Of a stretch of DNA of 64,000 nt, positions 63,153 through 64,000 are shown one piece after another. A program made the translations under genes and the position numbers. This DNA comes from Aquisalinus luteolus. Its GTDB lineage: Bacteria > Pseudomonadota > Alphaproteobacteria > Caulobacterales > Parvularculaceae. The DNA lies in assembly GCF_009712425.2 (NCBI RefSeq), contig NZ_VCJR02000001.1:372001-436000 (forward strand), given 5' to 3'. The stretch's first letter is position 1, and each line of letters starts with the position of its first letter. Under the pieces are notes generated by a model. It ran no database searches, had not been told where the DNA came from, and saw only the letters and a list, made by a program, of their open reading frames with translations.

Positions 63153-63180
63153 CAAGGGAGAGCTCCGGCTCTCCCTTTTT
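63153..63180. terminator. Bidirectional intrinsic terminator
   Basis: AAGGGAGAGC, a four-base loop, GCTCTCCCTTTTT. It lies between the convergent Host_attach gene and the 204-residue gene. Confidence 0.88.
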
Positions 63181-63183
63181 GCA

Positions 63184-63798
63184 TCACGCCTTGGGCGCGT
63201 TGCGCCGGGTCATGGTGAAGGCGTTGCCGCCATTGGCATAGACCGGCATGTTCGGCGGGATCAGCGTGATGTTGTTATACTCGACATGATGTATGCCCCT
63301 GTACGGATCATCGAGCTTGTCCATCAGCTCGCTGGCAAGCTCCGGCATGGCATAGAAGACGAACTCCCCCAGTCCGGCGATCAACCACGCTTCGAAGCCC
63401 AGTTCGAATGAGTCATCATCATAGGGGTGTGGAAGGGCGGTGGTGCACAGTTCATAGAATTTGGCATGGGTCTTGGTCGACCAGCCGCTGAACTCGATGA
63501 TCTCGCGTTCATAAAAGCTGAAGTCGATCAGCTCCTTCCATTCGTCCCTCCCGCCATCGATCCTGTCATCCCCGATAAGCATCCACAGGAACTGGCCAAC
63601 CGCCGCCGCTGGCTTTCGCAGGATCAGGCCTTCATGCTCGCCCGATCCGCCGCCGATGACGATCTGGCCGGTCGTGCAGCTGAAATCGCCTGTGAAATGC
63701 TCGTCGTCTTCGCCCTCTATGTCCTCGAGCGGATGATAGACGGGCAACCGGCCAAACATGCCGACAATTTCATGCGGGTAGGAATCGATATGGCTCAT
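63184..63798 (-). CDS. Hypothetical protein, 204 residues
   Basis: A 204-residue soluble protein with no signal peptide. It opens with a Pro/Tyr-containing segment (MSHIDSYPHEIVGMFGRLP), then FTGDFSCTTGQIVIGGGSGEH, and its middle is helical and acidic. The C-terminal part has hydrophobic strands (EYNNITLIPPNMPVYANGG). I do not recognise a family. It shares its terminator with the Host_attach gene. Confidence 0.55.
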   Translation of the reverse strand: MSHIDSYPHEIVGMFGRLPVYHPLEDIEGEDDEHFTGDFSCTTGQIVIGGGSGEHEGLILRKPAAAVGQFLWMLIGDDRIDGGRDEWKELIDFSFYEREIIEFSGWSTKTHAKFYELCTTALPHPYDDDSFELGFEAWLIAGLGEFVFYAMPELASELMDKLDDPYRGIHHVEYNNITLIPPNMPVYANGGNAFTMTRRNAPKA

Positions 63799-63847
63799 GG
63801 GGGAAAACTGGCCGGTTCGAAGAATTCTGTAAAGCGCAACTTGGCGG

Positions 63848-64000
63848 CTACCGCTTCAGCTCCGCCATTGCGCCTTCCAGACCCTCCAGCGTCAGCGGAT
63901 ACATTCGGTCGGCAAACAGCTGGCGCATCATGCCGATGGAGCCGACATAGTCCCAGCTCTGCCGTCTGACCGGGTTCAGCCAGACTGCATTCTCATAGAT
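63848..64000 (-). CDS. C-terminus of a CoxE/VWA-like protein (partial)
   Basis: Only the last 50 residues are in the window; the gene runs off the right edge. They read IYENAVWLNPVRRQSWDYVG, SIGMMRQLFADRMYPLTLEG and end AELKR, which matches the C-terminus of VWA domain-containing CoxE-like proteins. Such proteins work with MoxR-type AAA ATPases. The start and any partner gene lie outside the window. Confidence 0.7.
   Translation of the reverse strand: MYENAVWLNPVRRQSWDYVGSIGMMRQLFADRMYPLTLEGLEGAMAELKR

Noticed and set aside
1-64000. tRNA, rRNA, CRISPR array, insertion sequence or prophage
   Set aside because: No cloverleaf, rRNA segment, regular repeat-spacer array, transposase or phage gene was seen on either strand.

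Overview
The window looks like a contiguous piece of an alphaproteobacterial chromosome. The evidence is a high-GC sequence with tightly packed genes on both strands, an rpmH-rnpA-yidC-engB block in the usual order, alphaproteobacterial families such as DUF2852 and an RHH_4-type ribbon-helix-helix protein, and candidate promoters of the alphaproteobacterial EcfG general-stress type. A member of the Hyphomonadaceae/Parvularculaceae-like groups is a guess from gene content only. I saw no rRNA, tRNA, insertion sequence, prophage or CRISPR array. No gene-free stretch exceeds about 300 bases.

Layout. 0-9 kb: purB-sseA, a glycine-zipper lipoprotein, DUF488, a ClC chloride transporter with a CBS-like tail, two small regulators or unknowns, map-radC, sfsA, and a divergent molybdopterin-binding/CinA-like gene followed by L-serine dehydratase. 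10-16 kb: a helix-turn-helix protein overlapped by a 59-residue antisense gene, small membrane or envelope proteins, an FAD monooxygenase, a basic periplasmic protein, an M42-like aminopeptidase and two lipoproteins. 16-24 kb: icd, a TrmJ-like methylase, a 45-residue membrane protein, then three exported or anchored hydrolases (GH51 arabinofuranosidase, glycerophosphodiesterase, a propeller/CehA-type metallohydrolase). 24-33 kb: an EamA exporter, tandem small acetyltransferases, a TTG-initiated TolB/TPR membrane protein, a disrupted DUF3500 gene, an MscS channel, a queuosine-precursor transporter and TrkH. 33-37 kb: an otsA-otsB-GH15 operon that would both make and break trehalose. 38-40 kb: a TetR repressor divergent from an NmrA-like reductase and a DUF1772 protein, with three palindromic operators between them. 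40-48 kb: rpsD, a 54-residue membrane protein, an AI-2E transporter, monothiol glutaredoxin, aldo/keto reductase, transaldolase, BrkB and a second TTG-initiated TolB/TPR paralogue. 47.8-51 kb: engB, yidC, rnpA, rpmH. 51-64 kb: DUF547, epimerase, disulfide oxidoreductase and a histidine kinase, then an envelope/stress-flavoured group (Tyr/Arg/Asp-rich protein, DUF2852, small membrane protein, two anchored Ala/Glu coiled-coil proteins, YHS protein, HerA-like ATPase, Hpt protein, Host_attach protein), and the 3' end of a CoxE/VWA-like gene.

How it fits together. Much of the accessory content concerns envelope and osmotic stress: ClC, TrkH and MscS transport, trehalose turnover, small lipoproteins and periplasmic proteins. 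Four start regions (the 13.56 kb periplasmic protein, otsA, the 57.9 kb small membrane protein and the Host_attach gene) carry a GAAC-N16-(C/T)GTT element, so part of this set may belong to a general stress regulon. Other notable points are the TetR operator array, the decaying DUF3500 gene, and four small genes of 45-59 codons.
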